From the NCBI RefSeq assembly GCF_000504245.1, contig NZ_KI632509.1, positions 2,107,723-2,171,722 of the forward strand: DNA of 64,000 nucleotides, written 5' to 3'. The notes beneath the pieces are model-generated. The model was not told the origin of the DNA, did not search any database, and was given only the letters and a program-made list of their open reading frames with translations. The position numbers and the translations under genes were made by a program. Of the stretch, positions 53,513 to 61,597 are shown piece after piece (the first letter of the stretch is position 1; every line of letters begins with the position of its first letter). Source of the stretch: Haloechinothrix halophila YIM 93223 (GTDB lineage Bacteria; Actinomycetota; Actinomycetes; Mycobacteriales; Pseudonocardiaceae).

Positions 53513-54013
53513 CTAGTCCGCGTGGCGGAAGCTGAGGGTCTCGCCCTCGACGCCGCGGAGCCAAAGATCCTGGGCCGCAGCCGCCATGTCGTCCAGTCCC
53601 TCGACGATGGTGGCGAAGACGTTGCCCGGCACCCAGCCCGCGTCGCCGTTGATCAGCAGATTGTTGCGGTCGTAGAAGATCGCCAAGTCCGTTGCGCCCG
53701 CCGCACTGTGCGCCTCACTCTCCGCGTCGTAGCCGTAGGCTGGATTGCCGATCTCCCACGGCTCGAACGCGAAGTACATGACGTCGCCGGGAATCGGCGT
53801 CACCGTGGGGTTCTCCCGCCCCGGCTCCGGGTCCGCGAACGGTGCGACCAGCGTGTACACCTCGTTTCTGGCGTACTTCGCGTGGTACGCCTGATCGCCC
53901 TGCGGCAGCGCGCGCCAGACCGCCTCGCACGTGCGGGGGGCCTGCTCATCGAGCAGGACCGCCCGGCACGAGACGCCGCGTTTGTCCAGGCTGATCGTGA
54001 TGTAGCGGCTCAT
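53513..54013 (-). CDS. DUF3830 protein (cyclophilin-like fold)
   Basis: 166 aa. It begins MSRYITISLDKRGVSCRAVL, and AVWRALPQGDQAYHAKYARN and GDVMYFAFEPWEIG follow, matching the DUF3830 family whose fold is cyclophilin-like. Such proteins cluster with racemases, amidases and GntR regulators in actinobacteria, which is the neighbourhood here. No catalytic residues are evident. GGAAGGGGC precedes the ATG. A long hairpin separates it from the upstream aminotransferase, so it has its own promoter or is read through. Confidence 0.75.
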   Translation of the reverse strand: MSRYITISLDKRGVSCRAVLLDEQAPRTCEAVWRALPQGDQAYHAKYARNEVYTLVAPFADPEPGRENPTVTPIPGDVMYFAFEPWEIGNPAYGYDAESEAHSAAGATDLAIFYDRNNLLINGDAGWVPGNVFATIVEGLDDMAAAAQDLWLRGVEGETLSFRHAD

Positions 54014-54033
54014 GACGCCCCTTCCGGGTCGCG

Positions 54034-54079
54034 GTCGTGAGTGCTGATCGGAGTTCTAACCCGGATCAGCACTCACGAC
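54034..54079 (-). terminator. Long-armed hairpin at the end of the aminotransferase gene
   Basis: Perfect 16-bp arms GTCGTGAGTGCTGATC and its complement (54034-54049, 54064-54079) with a 14-nt loop. It overlaps the aminotransferase stop codon (54073-54075). Confidence 0.7.
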
Positions 54080-55326
54080 GTGACCTCGGCGACGACGTCC
54101 GCCCAGATGTCGAGGGCAGCGTCGATCTGCTCAGCGTTGACCACCAGCGGCGGGATCATCCGCACAACGTTCATGTGCGCGCCGCAGGTCAGCAGCAGCA
54201 ATCCCTTCTTCGCCGCCGTCTGCTGCGCTGCCTTGGCGGTCTCCGGGTCCGCCTTGCCATCCGCTGTGACGAACTCCGAGCCAACCATCAGCCCGAGCCC
54301 GCGCACATCGCCGATCTCCGGGTGCTTGGCCGCCACCGAACGGGCACCGTCGATGAGGCGCCTGCCTTGCTCAGCGGCGTTGCCGACCAGCCCCTCATCC
54401 TGGATGACGTCCAATGTGGCCAGTGCGGCGGCGCAGGCGACGGCGTTGCCGCCGTAGGTGCCGCCCTGCGAGCCAGGCCACGCCTTCGCCATCAGCTCAG
54501 TCGGCGCGGCGATCGCCGACAGCGGAAACCCGCTGGCGAGGCCCTTCGCGGTGATCACGACGTCGGGCTGGACGTCGAAGTGCTCGTGACCCCAGAACTT
54601 GCCTGTCCGCCCGAAGCCGGTTTGCACCTCGTCCAGCACCAGCAGGATGCCGTGTTCGTCGGCGCGCTGGCGCAGCCCGGCGAGGAACTCGGCGTTCGCG
54701 GGCACGTAACCGCCTTCGCCCAGCACCGGCTCGATGAAGAACGCCGCGATGTCGCCGGGCGCGCTCTGCGTCGCGAACAGATAGTCCAGCTCTTGCAGCG
54801 CGAACTTCGTCGCGGTCTGCTCGTCCCAGCCGTAGCGGTAGGCGAACGGGAACGGTGCGACGTACACCCCCGGCATCAGCGGCGAGATGCCAGAGGAGAA
54901 CCGGGTGCCGCTGGTCGTCATCGACGCCGCCGCGACGGTGCGGCCGTGGAACCCGCCCTCGAACACCACGACGTTCGGACGTTCGGTCGCCTGCCTGCTC
55001 AGCCGCAGCGCCGCCTCGACGGCCTCGCTGCCGGAGTTGACGTAGAACAGCGAGTCCAGCCCCGGCGGCAAGACGTCGCCGAGCCGCTCGGTCAGTCGCT
55101 GGAGTGGCTGGTGCATCACTGTCGTGTACTGCCCGTGGATCAGCTTGCCGACCTGCTCCTGCGCGGCGGCGACGACGCGCGGGTGGCAGTGACCGGTGCT
55201 GGTGACGCCGATGCCCGCGGTGAAGTCGAGGTGCCGGTTGCCGTCGACGTCATAGAGGTAGACGCCTTCGCCGTGGTCGACCACGACCGGAGTCGCTTGC
55301 TTGAGCAGGGGAGAAAGCTGGGACAT
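54073..55326 (-). CDS. gabT: Class-III aminotransferase, 4-aminobutyrate/omega-amino-acid type
   Basis: 417 aa from ATG 55326 (AAAGGAG 8 nt upstream). Domains: GEGVYLYDVDGNRHLDFTAG at the N-terminus, PLP pocket NSGSEAVEAALRLSRQAT and EGGFHGRTVAAASMT, LVLDEVQTGFGRTGKFWGHE, and the Schiff-base Lys in DVVITAKGLASGFPLSAIA. It likely moves the amino group of an omega-amino acid or similar amine to 2-oxoglutarate. Divergent from a succinate-semialdehyde-type dehydrogenase, its natural partner; a GntR palindrome lies between. The exact substrate is unproven. Confidence 0.9.
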   Translation of the reverse strand: MSQLSPLLKQATPVVVDHGEGVYLYDVDGNRHLDFTAGIGVTSTGHCHPRVVAAAQEQVGKLIHGQYTTVMHQPLQRLTERLGDVLPPGLDSLFYVNSGSEAVEAALRLSRQATERPNVVVFEGGFHGRTVAAASMTTSGTRFSSGISPLMPGVYVAPFPFAYRYGWDEQTATKFALQELDYLFATQSAPGDIAAFFIEPVLGEGGYVPANAEFLAGLRQRADEHGILLVLDEVQTGFGRTGKFWGHEHFDVQPDVVITAKGLASGFPLSAIAAPTELMAKAWPGSQGGTYGGNAVACAAALATLDVIQDEGLVGNAAEQGRRLIDGARSVAAKHPEIGDVRGLGLMVGSEFVTADGKADPETAKAAQQTAAKKGLLLLTCGAHMNVVRMIPPLVVNAEQIDAALDIWADVVAEVTS

Positions 55327-55405
55327 GTGGGTACTCCTTTGCTCGGGGGTCGCCCGACGCGGGTGGGTGTGGCAGGCGGGAACAGGCGTGGCGACACGCT
55401 TGTAG

Positions 55406-55417
55406 ATTGTCAACAAT
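55406..55417. promoter_or_regulatory. GntR operator 1 (aminotransferase/dehydrogenase divergon)
   Basis: ATTGT-CA-ACAAT, 80 bp before the aminotransferase start and 108 bp before the dehydrogenase start. One of three copies of the ATTGT-NN-ACAAT palindrome in this region. Confidence 0.65.
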
Positions 55418-55524
55418 ATCCATAGCATGACGTCAGAGGGCCGAGCAATCAACCCGGAATCGCACGTGCGACACGCTTGGTACCACGGCTTCCCCAGACA
55501 CGGCTTCCGATAAGGAGTGCGGAC

Positions 55525-56994
55525 ATGAACGCGACCCCGAGCGAATCCAGCGTCGTCGACGCGGTGGGCAAGGACCTCTTCATCGACGGCAAGTGGCGGC
55601 CTGCCAGCGGCTCGAAGACGCTGCCTGTCCACGACCCGTCGACCGGCGAGGTGCTGTGCGAGGTCGCGGACGCCTCACCGGCCGACGGCAAGGACGCGCT
55701 CGACGCGGCTGTCGCCGCGCAGGCGAGCTGGGCGAAGCACCCGCCGCGCGAGCGGGGCGAGATCCTGCGGCGCTCCTACGAACTGCTCATGGAGCGCAAC
55801 GAGGAACTGGCGCTGCTGATGACCCTTGAGATGGGCAAGCCGCTGGCCGAGTCGCGTGGCGAGGTGGCCTACGCGGCGGAGTTCTTCCGGTGGTTCGCCG
55901 AGGAGGCGGTGCGTATCGACGGCGGCTACGCGGTCGCGCCGAACGGCAAGGGCCGGTTCCTCGTGCACCGGCAGCCGGTCGGACCGTCGCTGCTGATCAC
56001 GCCGTGGAACTTCCCGATGGCCATGGGTACCCGCAAGATCGGCCCCGCGGTCGCGGCGGGCTGCACGTCGGTGATCAAGCCCGCCGCGCAGACGCCGCTG
56101 TCGATGCTGGCGCTGGTCGGGATCATGGCAGAGGCCGGGCTGCCGGAAGGGGTCGTCAACGTGATCACCACCAGCAACTCCGGTGGGGTGATCGAGCCGC
56201 TGATCCGCGACGGCAGGGCGCGCAAGTTGTCGTTCACCGGTTCGACGTCGGTGGGGCGCAAGCTCCTCGAACAGTGCTCGGAGAAGGTGCTGCGGACCTC
56301 GATGGAACTCGGCGGCAACGCGCCGTTCCTCGTCTTCGACGACGCCGACATCGACGCGGCGATCGAGGGCGCGATGCTCGCCAAGCTGCGCAACATCGGC
56401 GAGGCGTGCACCGCGGCGAACCGGTTCTACGTGCAGCGCGGCATCGCGGACGAGTTCGCCCGCAGGCTCACCGAGCGGATGTCGGCGCAGCCGATCGGGC
56501 GAGGCACCGAGGAGGGCGTCGTGATCGGGCCGCTGATCGACGAGGCCGCCATCGAGAAGGTGTCCAGCTTGGTCAGTGACGCGGTCGACAGGGGAGCGAA
56601 GGTGCTCACCGGCGGTGCCGGGGTGGACGGTCCCGGCCACTTCTACCAGCCGACCGTGCTCACCGACGTGCCACAGGATTCCCGGCTGGCGCACGACGAG
56701 ATCTTCGGGCCGGTCGCGCCGATCAACGTCTTCGACACCGAGGACGAAGCCATCGCCAAGGCCAACGACACCGAGTACGGCCTTGTCAGCTACCTCTACA
56801 CCCAGGACATCAACCGTGCGCTGCGAGTCACGGAGGCGCTGGAGGCCGGCATGGTCGGACTGAACCAGGGCATCGTGTCCAACCCGGCCGCGCCGTTCGG
56901 CGGCATCAAGCACTCCGGCCTCGGTCGCGAAGGCGGCACCGTCGGTATCGACGAGTTCCTGGAGACGAAGTACGTCGCCGTCGGGCTGAGCTGA
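55525..56994 (+). CDS. gabD: Succinate-semialdehyde-type aldehyde dehydrogenase
   Basis: 489 aa from ATG 55525 (AAGGAG 8 nt upstream). Aldehyde-dehydrogenase landmarks: ITPWNFPMAMGTRKIGPAVA, LSFTGSTSVGRKLLEQ, catalytic Glu in MELGGNAPFLVFDDADID and catalytic Cys in NIGEACTAANRFYV, then APFGGIKHSGLGREGG. NAD(P)-dependent oxidation of succinic or a related semialdehyde fits with the divergent aminotransferase. Followed by a strong terminator. Confidence 0.93.
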   Translation: MNATPSESSVVDAVGKDLFIDGKWRPASGSKTLPVHDPSTGEVLCEVADASPADGKDALDAAVAAQASWAKHPPRERGEILRRSYELLMERNEELALLMTLEMGKPLAESRGEVAYAAEFFRWFAEEAVRIDGGYAVAPNGKGRFLVHRQPVGPSLLITPWNFPMAMGTRKIGPAVAAGCTSVIKPAAQTPLSMLALVGIMAEAGLPEGVVNVITTSNSGGVIEPLIRDGRARKLSFTGSTSVGRKLLEQCSEKVLRTSMELGGNAPFLVFDDADIDAAIEGAMLAKLRNIGEACTAANRFYVQRGIADEFARRLTERMSAQPIGRGTEEGVVIGPLIDEAAIEKVSSLVSDAVDRGAKVLTGGAGVDGPGHFYQPTVLTDVPQDSRLAHDEIFGPVAPINVFDTEDEAIAKANDTEYGLVSYLYTQDINRALRVTEALEAGMVGLNQGIVSNPAAPFGGIKHSGLGREGGTVGIDEFLETKYVAVGLS

Positions 56995-57004
56995 TCCTGA
57001 TCAC

Positions 57005-57035
57005 GCCGTGGGGTAGCGGGCCGCTACCCCACGGC
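57005..57035. terminator. Bidirectional terminator after the semialdehyde dehydrogenase
   Basis: Perfect 15-bp arms GCCGTGGGGTAGCGG and CCGCTACCCCACGGC around a single G. It lies 11 bp after the dehydrogenase stop and 45 bp from the convergent protease stop. Confidence 0.8.
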
Positions 57036-57079
57036 ATGTGCGCGTGTCGTGGCTGGTCCTCGGCGCATCCCGAGCGCGG

Positions 57080-57940
57080 TTATTTCTTCGGCCCGTTGCC
57101 GTTGTTGTTTTCCTTGCCGCGTGGCGGCTCGTCTTGCTCCGACGTCGTGGTGTTGCCGCCCAGCGTTGTGGTGAGGAAGTCCAGGATGCTGGGGGCGTTC
57201 ACTTCGGCGTAGACGCCGGGAAAACCGGGGTACGCGCAGCCGATGCCCCAGCTGACGATGCCGATCTGCACCAGCCTGCCGTCGAGTTCGTGGAACAGCG
57301 GACCGCCGCTGTCGCCCTGGCAGGAGTCCGCGAGCAGTTCCTCCGCGCAGATCTCGGTCTCCGGGTCGAAGCCGGCGAGGCCGTTGCCGGTCATGCCTTC
57401 GCACCGGTCATCGGCGACCGCTTCGACGTCGGCGCGCTTGAGATGGCTCGGGGTCGTGGGCGACCCGAAGAACTCCGTGCCCCAGCCCGCCACGGTGAGT
57501 GGTGTGCCTTCGGCTTCGAGGTCGTCGTCGCCCGTGTCGGCCAGTGGGATGGTCGGCACGGACACCGGTTCGGCGAGCTTGAGCAGCGCGGCGTCGTTGG
57601 TGCCGTCGTAGTCCGGGTGCACGTGGATCTCGGCGACCGCGACGCGCTGACCACCTTCGGCGTCCAGGTCAGTCTTACCGACGACGACGTCCTGGTCGGA
57701 CGGCTTGGCGTCATCGACGCAGTGCGCCGCGGTGAGCACCCACTCCGGGTCGACGACGCTGCCGCCGCAGAAGTGGAAGTCGCCGTCCTGCAGCGACGCC
57801 ATGAACGGGTACTGGCCCTCTGCCGCCTGCTCGCCGCCGACGATGGCCTGAGCGGGGTGCGTCAGGACCACGGTGGCGGCAACCGCGACGGCGGTGGCGA
57901 TGGCAGCGCCGACCGCGGTGTGCTTGCTCGTGACTCGCAC
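57080..57940 (-). CDS. Secreted trypsin-like serine protease (S1)
   Basis: 286 aa from a GTG at 57940 (GAGGAG upstream). Signal peptide ends HPAQA, and the next residues are IVGG (33-36), the mature N-terminus of active chymotrypsin-fold proteases. Triad: His in VLTAAHC, Asp in TNDAALLKL, Ser in DSCQGDSGGPLFHE. Six Cys allow three disulfides. The C-terminal 30 residues are Asn/Gly/Glu/Lys-rich and disordered. Because IVGG follows signal cleavage directly, no propeptide removal seems necessary. Function in this cluster is not obvious. Confidence 0.92.
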   Translation of the reverse strand: MRVTSKHTAVGAAIATAVAVAATVVLTHPAQAIVGGEQAAEGQYPFMASLQDGDFHFCGGSVVDPEWVLTAAHCVDDAKPSDQDVVVGKTDLDAEGGQRVAVAEIHVHPDYDGTNDAALLKLAEPVSVPTIPLADTGDDDLEAEGTPLTVAGWGTEFFGSPTTPSHLKRADVEAVADDRCEGMTGNGLAGFDPETEICAEELLADSCQGDSGGPLFHELDGRLVQIGIVSWGIGCAYPGFPGVYAEVNAPSILDFLTTTLGGNTTTSEQDEPPRGKENNNGNGPKK

Positions 57941-58032
57941 GGAATTCTCCTCTGTCTGCCCGACGGTTCGTTCCGTGTAACGAGCGCGACAGGGATGAGT
58001 CACTCGAAAGAGTGAATGCTGTTCGGATGAGT

Positions 58033-58092
58033 GCTGTGGATCTTGAGGCGTTCTGGCGACCCGGATCGCCAGAACGCCTCAAGATCCACAGC
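58033..58092. terminator. Perfect 27-bp hairpin between GntR and protease genes
   Basis: Arms 58033-58059 and 58066-58092 are exact complements over 27 bp with a CCCGGA loop. It lies between the GntR stop (58119) and the protease start (57940). Far longer than a normal terminator. Confidence 0.7.
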
Positions 58093-58118
58093 GGCCGGAT
58101 GCGGTGCGGGTCGTTCAC

Positions 58119-58832
58119 TTAGCCCGCGATGTCGACACCGTCGGCAGGAACCGAAGGTGGCGGGCCGGAGTGGAGGCTGCTGCCAGGGGCGAGCCGGGTG
58201 ATCGCGTCCTCCATGTGCGCGTCCAGCAGCTCAAGCACGCGCTGCTCGTCCCCCGCCGTCATCGCCTCGATGATCGCCGTGTGCTCGGTGACCCTGTCTT
58301 CGCCCGGTTGGTCGGTGCGCTGCAGCGCGGCCAGACACATCCGGGTCTCGATCAGCAGGGTGCGCGCCATCCGTACCAGCCTGCGGCTGCCGGAGGCGCG
58401 CACGAGTGCCTCGTGGAACCGCAGGTCCGCTTCTGGCAGCGCGTTCGGATCAGGGTCCGCTGCCGCCTCGATCATCTCGTCGAGTGCTTCGCTGAGTTCG
58501 GCCACCGCGCTCTCGGTGTCGCCGCGCATGATGCGAATGGCCGCCGCGCGCTCGATCGCCGCCCGCGAGGCGTAGATGTCGTAGACGTCGCCGGGCTCGA
58601 GGTCGATGACGAAGAGGCCCCGGTGCCGCTCGCTGCGCAGCAGGCCTTCGGACACCAGCCGTTGCATCGCCTCCCGCAGTGGGCCGCGCGACACCTCGAA
58701 CCGTGCCGCCAGTTCGGCTTCGCCGAGTTGGGTGCCCGGTGGCAGTGCGCCGGTCATGATCGCGTCGCGCAGTTGCCGCGCGATGATCGACGCCGTCGAT
58801 TCTCGGTTGACCGGTTCGATGTCAGACAGCAT
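58119..58832 (-). CDS. GntR/FCD-family regulator of the racemase-amidase cluster
   Basis: 237 aa from ATG 58832. Winged HTH near residues 10-75: ELAARFEVSRGPLREAMQRL and SEGLLRSERHRGLFV. The C-terminal FCD ligand domain has its metal-binding set: ADLRFHEALVRASGS, EHTAIIEAM and LLDAHMEDA. Its start overlaps the stop of racemase 1 by 11 bp, so the two are cotranscribed. It is the prime candidate for binding the three ATTGT-NN-ACAAT sites; FCD members commonly use such TNGTNNNACNA-type palindromes. Confidence 0.92.
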   Translation of the reverse strand: MLSDIEPVNRESTASIIARQLRDAIMTGALPPGTQLGEAELAARFEVSRGPLREAMQRLVSEGLLRSERHRGLFVIDLEPGDVYDIYASRAAIERAAAIRIMRGDTESAVAELSEALDEMIEAAADPDPNALPEADLRFHEALVRASGSRRLVRMARTLLIETRMCLAALQRTDQPGEDRVTEHTAIIEAMTAGDEQRVLELLDAHMEDAITRLAPGSSLHSGPPPSVPADGVDIAG

Positions 58833-59550
58833 CGGCGTCCCCCTCGCGGAACAATCTGCCGATCCCATCCGCCCGGGTGGACGCACCCGCCAGCCGCAGT
58901 CCCTCCCAGATGGTGACCTGGTTGGCGGTCAGCACGGGCTTGCCGAGGCGCTGCTCGATCGGATCGATGAGCGCGATGGTCCGCATCGCGGTGTCCGGGA
59001 TCAGCAGGGCGTCCGCGTCGGGGTGATCGCCTCGGGTGACCAGTTCGGCCACTTCGTCCGGTCGCAGCTGGCCGACCTCGGCGGCGGTGTCGATGCCCGC
59101 ACTGGACAGCTGGGTAACGTCGACGCCCTCCGCGGCGAGGAACTCCCGGAACAGCGTGGCGACCTCGTCGGGGTAGCTGGCCGTGATGGCGACCCGCTTC
59201 AGCCCGAGCGCGCGCAACGCCCTGGTGAAGGCGAACGAGGTACTCGACGCCGGTGTCCCGCTGGCGGCGGCGAGCTTGGTGATCTGCTCGGCGGCACCGT
59301 TCCGGCCGAACACGAAGCTGCCGCTGGTGCAGGCCCACACCACAGCGTCGGGAAACAGCGGTGCGAGCTGCTCGGCGCCTTCCGCGAGCCGGTGCTCGCT
59401 GCCGAGGTCGAGCAACTCCGCGACGGCGTGCAGGTCGGTGCCGTAGATGTGGGTCACCGACAGCGTGACGGCGTCGCCGAGAAGTCGTTGGGCTAGCGGG
59501 TAGTCATCCTCGGCCGCGTGGTCGGGGTAGATGAATCCGATCGTCTTCAC
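58822..59550 (-). CDS. Asp/Glu racemase-superfamily protein 1 (maleate isomerase / AMDase-like), second Cys replaced
   Basis: 242 aa, GTG start with GGAGG. The first catalytic loop is VWACTSGSFVF (Cys74); the second, normally a C-T-N loop, reads LIPDTAMRT with Asp186. So only one of the two catalytic cysteines is kept. Two-Cys members are racemases or maleate isomerases; one-Cys members include arylmalonate decarboxylase, though that keeps the other Cys. The activity may therefore differ from racemisation. Transcribed from a promoter with a GntR palindrome and followed by the overlapping gntR. Confidence 0.85.
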   Translation of the reverse strand: MKTIGFIYPDHAAEDDYPLAQRLLGDAVTLSVTHIYGTDLHAVAELLDLGSEHRLAEGAEQLAPLFPDAVVWACTSGSFVFGRNGAAEQITKLAAASGTPASSTSFAFTRALRALGLKRVAITASYPDEVATLFREFLAAEGVDVTQLSSAGIDTAAEVGQLRPDEVAELVTRGDHPDADALLIPDTAMRTIALIDPIEQRLGKPVLTANQVTIWEGLRLAGASTRADGIGRLFREGDADAV

Positions 59551-59607
59551 CGGTGCCTCCTGCCGCCGCTGGTCGTCACCTGCGTGCTACTGAGCGGTCG
59601 CTACGTG

Positions 59608-59625
59608 AGGATTGTTGACAATCCT
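59608..59625. promoter_or_regulatory. GntR operator 2 (racemase 1-gntR operon)
   Basis: AGGATTGT-TG-ACAATCCT, a perfect 8-bp inverted repeat, 57 bp upstream of the racemase 1 start. Confidence 0.75.
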
Positions 59626-59647
59626 AGTAGAAGCTACACCGTTCGGG

Positions 59648-60397
59648 TTATGCAACCTCGGCGTGCCAGCTGCCCGGCCCCACCACCGGCAGCCCCATCC
59701 GCACCATGCAGGCCCACATCGTGAGCTGGTTGGCGGTCAGTACCGGCTTGCCGAGCCATTGTTCGAGCGGGTCGATGATGTCGAACGTGGGCAGATTGGT
59801 GCAGCTGACGAAGATGGCCTCCGCGTCGGGGTGGTCGGCGGCGACGATGCGTTCGGCGATGGTGCGGTAGCTGACTCGCCAGATGCCGCCACCGAGACCG
59901 AGGTGATCGCTGGAGACCGTCTCGACGTCCAGTTCGGCGAGGAAGTCGTGCAGCTTATGAGTGAGTTCCTCGACGTACGGGGTGAGTACGGCGATGTGCC
60001 GCAGGTTGAGCTGTCGCAGCACCTCGGCGAGCGCGCCCGAGGTCGTCACCGCGTCCGGCGCGCCGGCGTCGCAGATGACCTTGCGCAGCTCGTGTTCGCC
60101 GTCGACGCCGTTGATGAAGCTGCCTGAGCTGCACAGGTACGCCACGACCTCCGGCTCGACGTGCAGCACGTCGCGGGTTGCCGCGGCGACGTGCCTCGCG
60201 TTGCTGACCAAGTGCGCCATGTCGAGACTGACCGGCACCGGTTCATAGGGGGTGCGCGCGAGATGCAGCGAGACCTCGATCGGAACCCAGCGCCAGAGCT
60301 CGCGTTCGAGTGCGAGGTCGAACGGTGCGATGACTCCAATGCCACGCTGGGCGAGCGGCCCTTCGGTGAAGGACAAGTCCAGTCCGGACAGGTCCAA
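59648..60397 (-). CDS. Asp/Glu racemase-superfamily protein 2 (maleate isomerase-like), both Cys present
   Basis: 249 aa from a TTG at 60397, with AAGGGGTGAG at good spacing and no better start. Catalytic loops YLCSSGSFINGVDGE (Cys89) and VSCTNLPTFDIIDPL (Cys199) are both intact, as in maleate cis-trans isomerases and Asp/hydantoin racemases. The final part ends NQLTMWACMVRMGLP. The gene is divergent from the hydroxyacid dehydrogenase, and its 5' leader is homologous to that of the amidase. Confidence 0.87.
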   Translation of the reverse strand: MDLSGLDLSFTEGPLAQRGIGVIAPFDLALERELWRWVPIEVSLHLARTPYEPVPVSLDMAHLVSNARHVAAATRDVLHVEPEVVAYLCSSGSFINGVDGEHELRKVICDAGAPDAVTTSGALAEVLRQLNLRHIAVLTPYVEELTHKLHDFLAELDVETVSSDHLGLGGGIWRVSYRTIAERIVAADHPDAEAIFVSCTNLPTFDIIDPLEQWLGKPVLTANQLTMWACMVRMGLPVVGPGSWHAEVA

Positions 60398-60419
60398 GGC
60401 TCACCCCTTCGTCGTCGTA

Positions 60420-60493
60420 CTGTGCCGGTGGGTACCAGTCCGACCGAAAGGAGGTTGACCTGGCAGTTTCCAGTCGGCTTGCTTTCGGTCTTC
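60420..60493 (-). ncRNA. Leader A: candidate structured 5' leader of racemase 2
   Basis: On the minus strand, a 24-nt block (60493-60470) matches 22 of 24 bases of leader B; after 3 nt a 47-nt block (60466-60420), opening CTGCCAGG and ending ACCGGCACAG, matches 34 of 47 without gaps. It ends 22 nt before the TTG. It can fold as a GACUGG/CCAGGUC hairpin with an enclosing GACCGAAAG/CUUUCGGUC stem. No Rfam family is recognised. Confidence 0.5.
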
Positions 60494-60537
60494 GTGGTAA
60501 GACGCTGTGTTGCTTGACTGCCCCGGGGGATCCCTCG

Positions 60538-60571
60538 GATTGTTGACAATCATACGATCAACTCATACCGT
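60538..60571 (+). promoter_or_regulatory. GntR operator 3 and promoter of the hydroxyacid dehydrogenase
   Basis: GATTGT-TG-ACAATC (60538-60551) overlaps a -35 TTGACA (60543-60548). A 17-bp spacer leads to a -10-like TACCGT (60566-60571), placing the transcript start at about the GTG/ATG (60578-60581), so the mRNA is probably leaderless. The same site lies upstream of racemase 2 on the other strand. Confidence 0.65.
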
Positions 60572-60577
60572 GTCAAC

Positions 60578-61597
60578 GTGATGGGAGCCGGTGACCACGT
60601 TGAGAGTGCCCCTGTCGTCGCCGTCCTATGCGGACAGGATCGGCCGCGCGGCATGGCACCGGTTGAGGAGGCAGCGACCGTACGGTATGCGGACGCCGCT
60701 GGACTGCCGGACGCACTACGCGGCGCCGATGTCCTCTTCGTGTGGGACTTCCTTTCCACGGCCGTGCCGGATGCCTGGCCTGCTGCCGATCGGCTCCAGT
60801 GGCTGCACATCGCCAGCGCGGGCGTCGACCCGGTGATGTTCCCCGGCCTGCGAGACAGCGACGTCACGCTCACCAACTCGCGCGGTGTGTTCGACAATCC
60901 GATCGCCGAGTACGTGCTCGGGCTGATCATCGCCTTCGCGAAGGACTTCGCGGGTTCGCTCGACCTGCAACGCGCGGGAACGTGGCGACACCGCGAGACC
61001 GAACGCGTCGGCGGCAAGCGTGCGTTGATCGTCGGCACCGGCCCGATCGGCAGGACCATCGCGCGGATGCTCACCGCCGCGGGTCTGTCGGTGGCGGGCG
61101 TGGGCAGGCGAGCCCGAGATGGCGATCCGGACTTCGGCACCGTGCACGCTTCCGACGACCTGGCCGAGCACATCGACTGGGCGGACTACGTCGTCGCCAT
61201 CGCGCCGCTGACCGAGAAGACCAAGGGCATGTTCGACCGGCGGATGTTCGGCGCCATGAAGCGGGCCGCGCGGTTCATCAATGTCGGCAGGGGCGAGCTG
61301 GTCGTCACCGAGGACCTGGTCGACGCACTGCGCGCGGGCGAGTTGGCCGGGGCGGCGCTCGACGTCTTCGAGACCGAGCCGCTGCCAGGGGAGAGCCCAC
61401 TGTGGACAATGGACAACGTGCTGCTCTCGCCGCACATGTCGGGCGACGTTGTCGGCTGGAAGGACACGCTGGTCGAGGTGTTCGTCGGCAACTTCCAGAA
61501 ATGGCTGGCGGGTGAGCGGCTCGACAACGTCGTCGACAAGGAACTGGGCTACGTGCCGATGGGTGCCGGGCCGCCATATCAAGAAGACCGAAAGTAA
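60578..61597 (+). CDS. D-2-hydroxyacid dehydrogenase
   Basis: 339 aa from GTG 60578 (ATG 60581 also possible). NAD motif RALIVGTGPIGRTIARMLTA, catalytic Arg in INVGRGELVVTEDLV, Glu in DVFETEPLPGESPLW and the His in NVLLSPHMSGDVVGW. It interconverts a 2-oxo acid and the D-2-hydroxy acid, or acts on a phosphorylated or dicarboxylic analogue. Leaderless-type promoter with GntR control and divergent from racemase 2. Its last codons overlap the start of leader B. Confidence 0.9.
   Translation: MMGAGDHVESAPVVAVLCGQDRPRGMAPVEEAATVRYADAAGLPDALRGADVLFVWDFLSTAVPDAWPAADRLQWLHIASAGVDPVMFPGLRDSDVTLTNSRGVFDNPIAEYVLGLIIAFAKDFAGSLDLQRAGTWRHRETERVGGKRALIVGTGPIGRTIARMLTAAGLSVAGVGRRARDGDPDFGTVHASDDLAEHIDWADYVVAIAPLTEKTKGMFDRRMFGAMKRAARFINVGRGELVVTEDLVDALRAGELAGAALDVFETEPLPGESPLWTMDNVLLSPHMSGDVVGWKDTLVEVFVGNFQKWLAGERLDNVVDKELGYVPMGAGPPYQEDRK

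Noticed and set aside
60420-60493. Glycine or cobalamin riboswitch
   Set aside because: Only short word resemblance (GGAAACU, CUGCC); the diagnostic conserved cores are missing.
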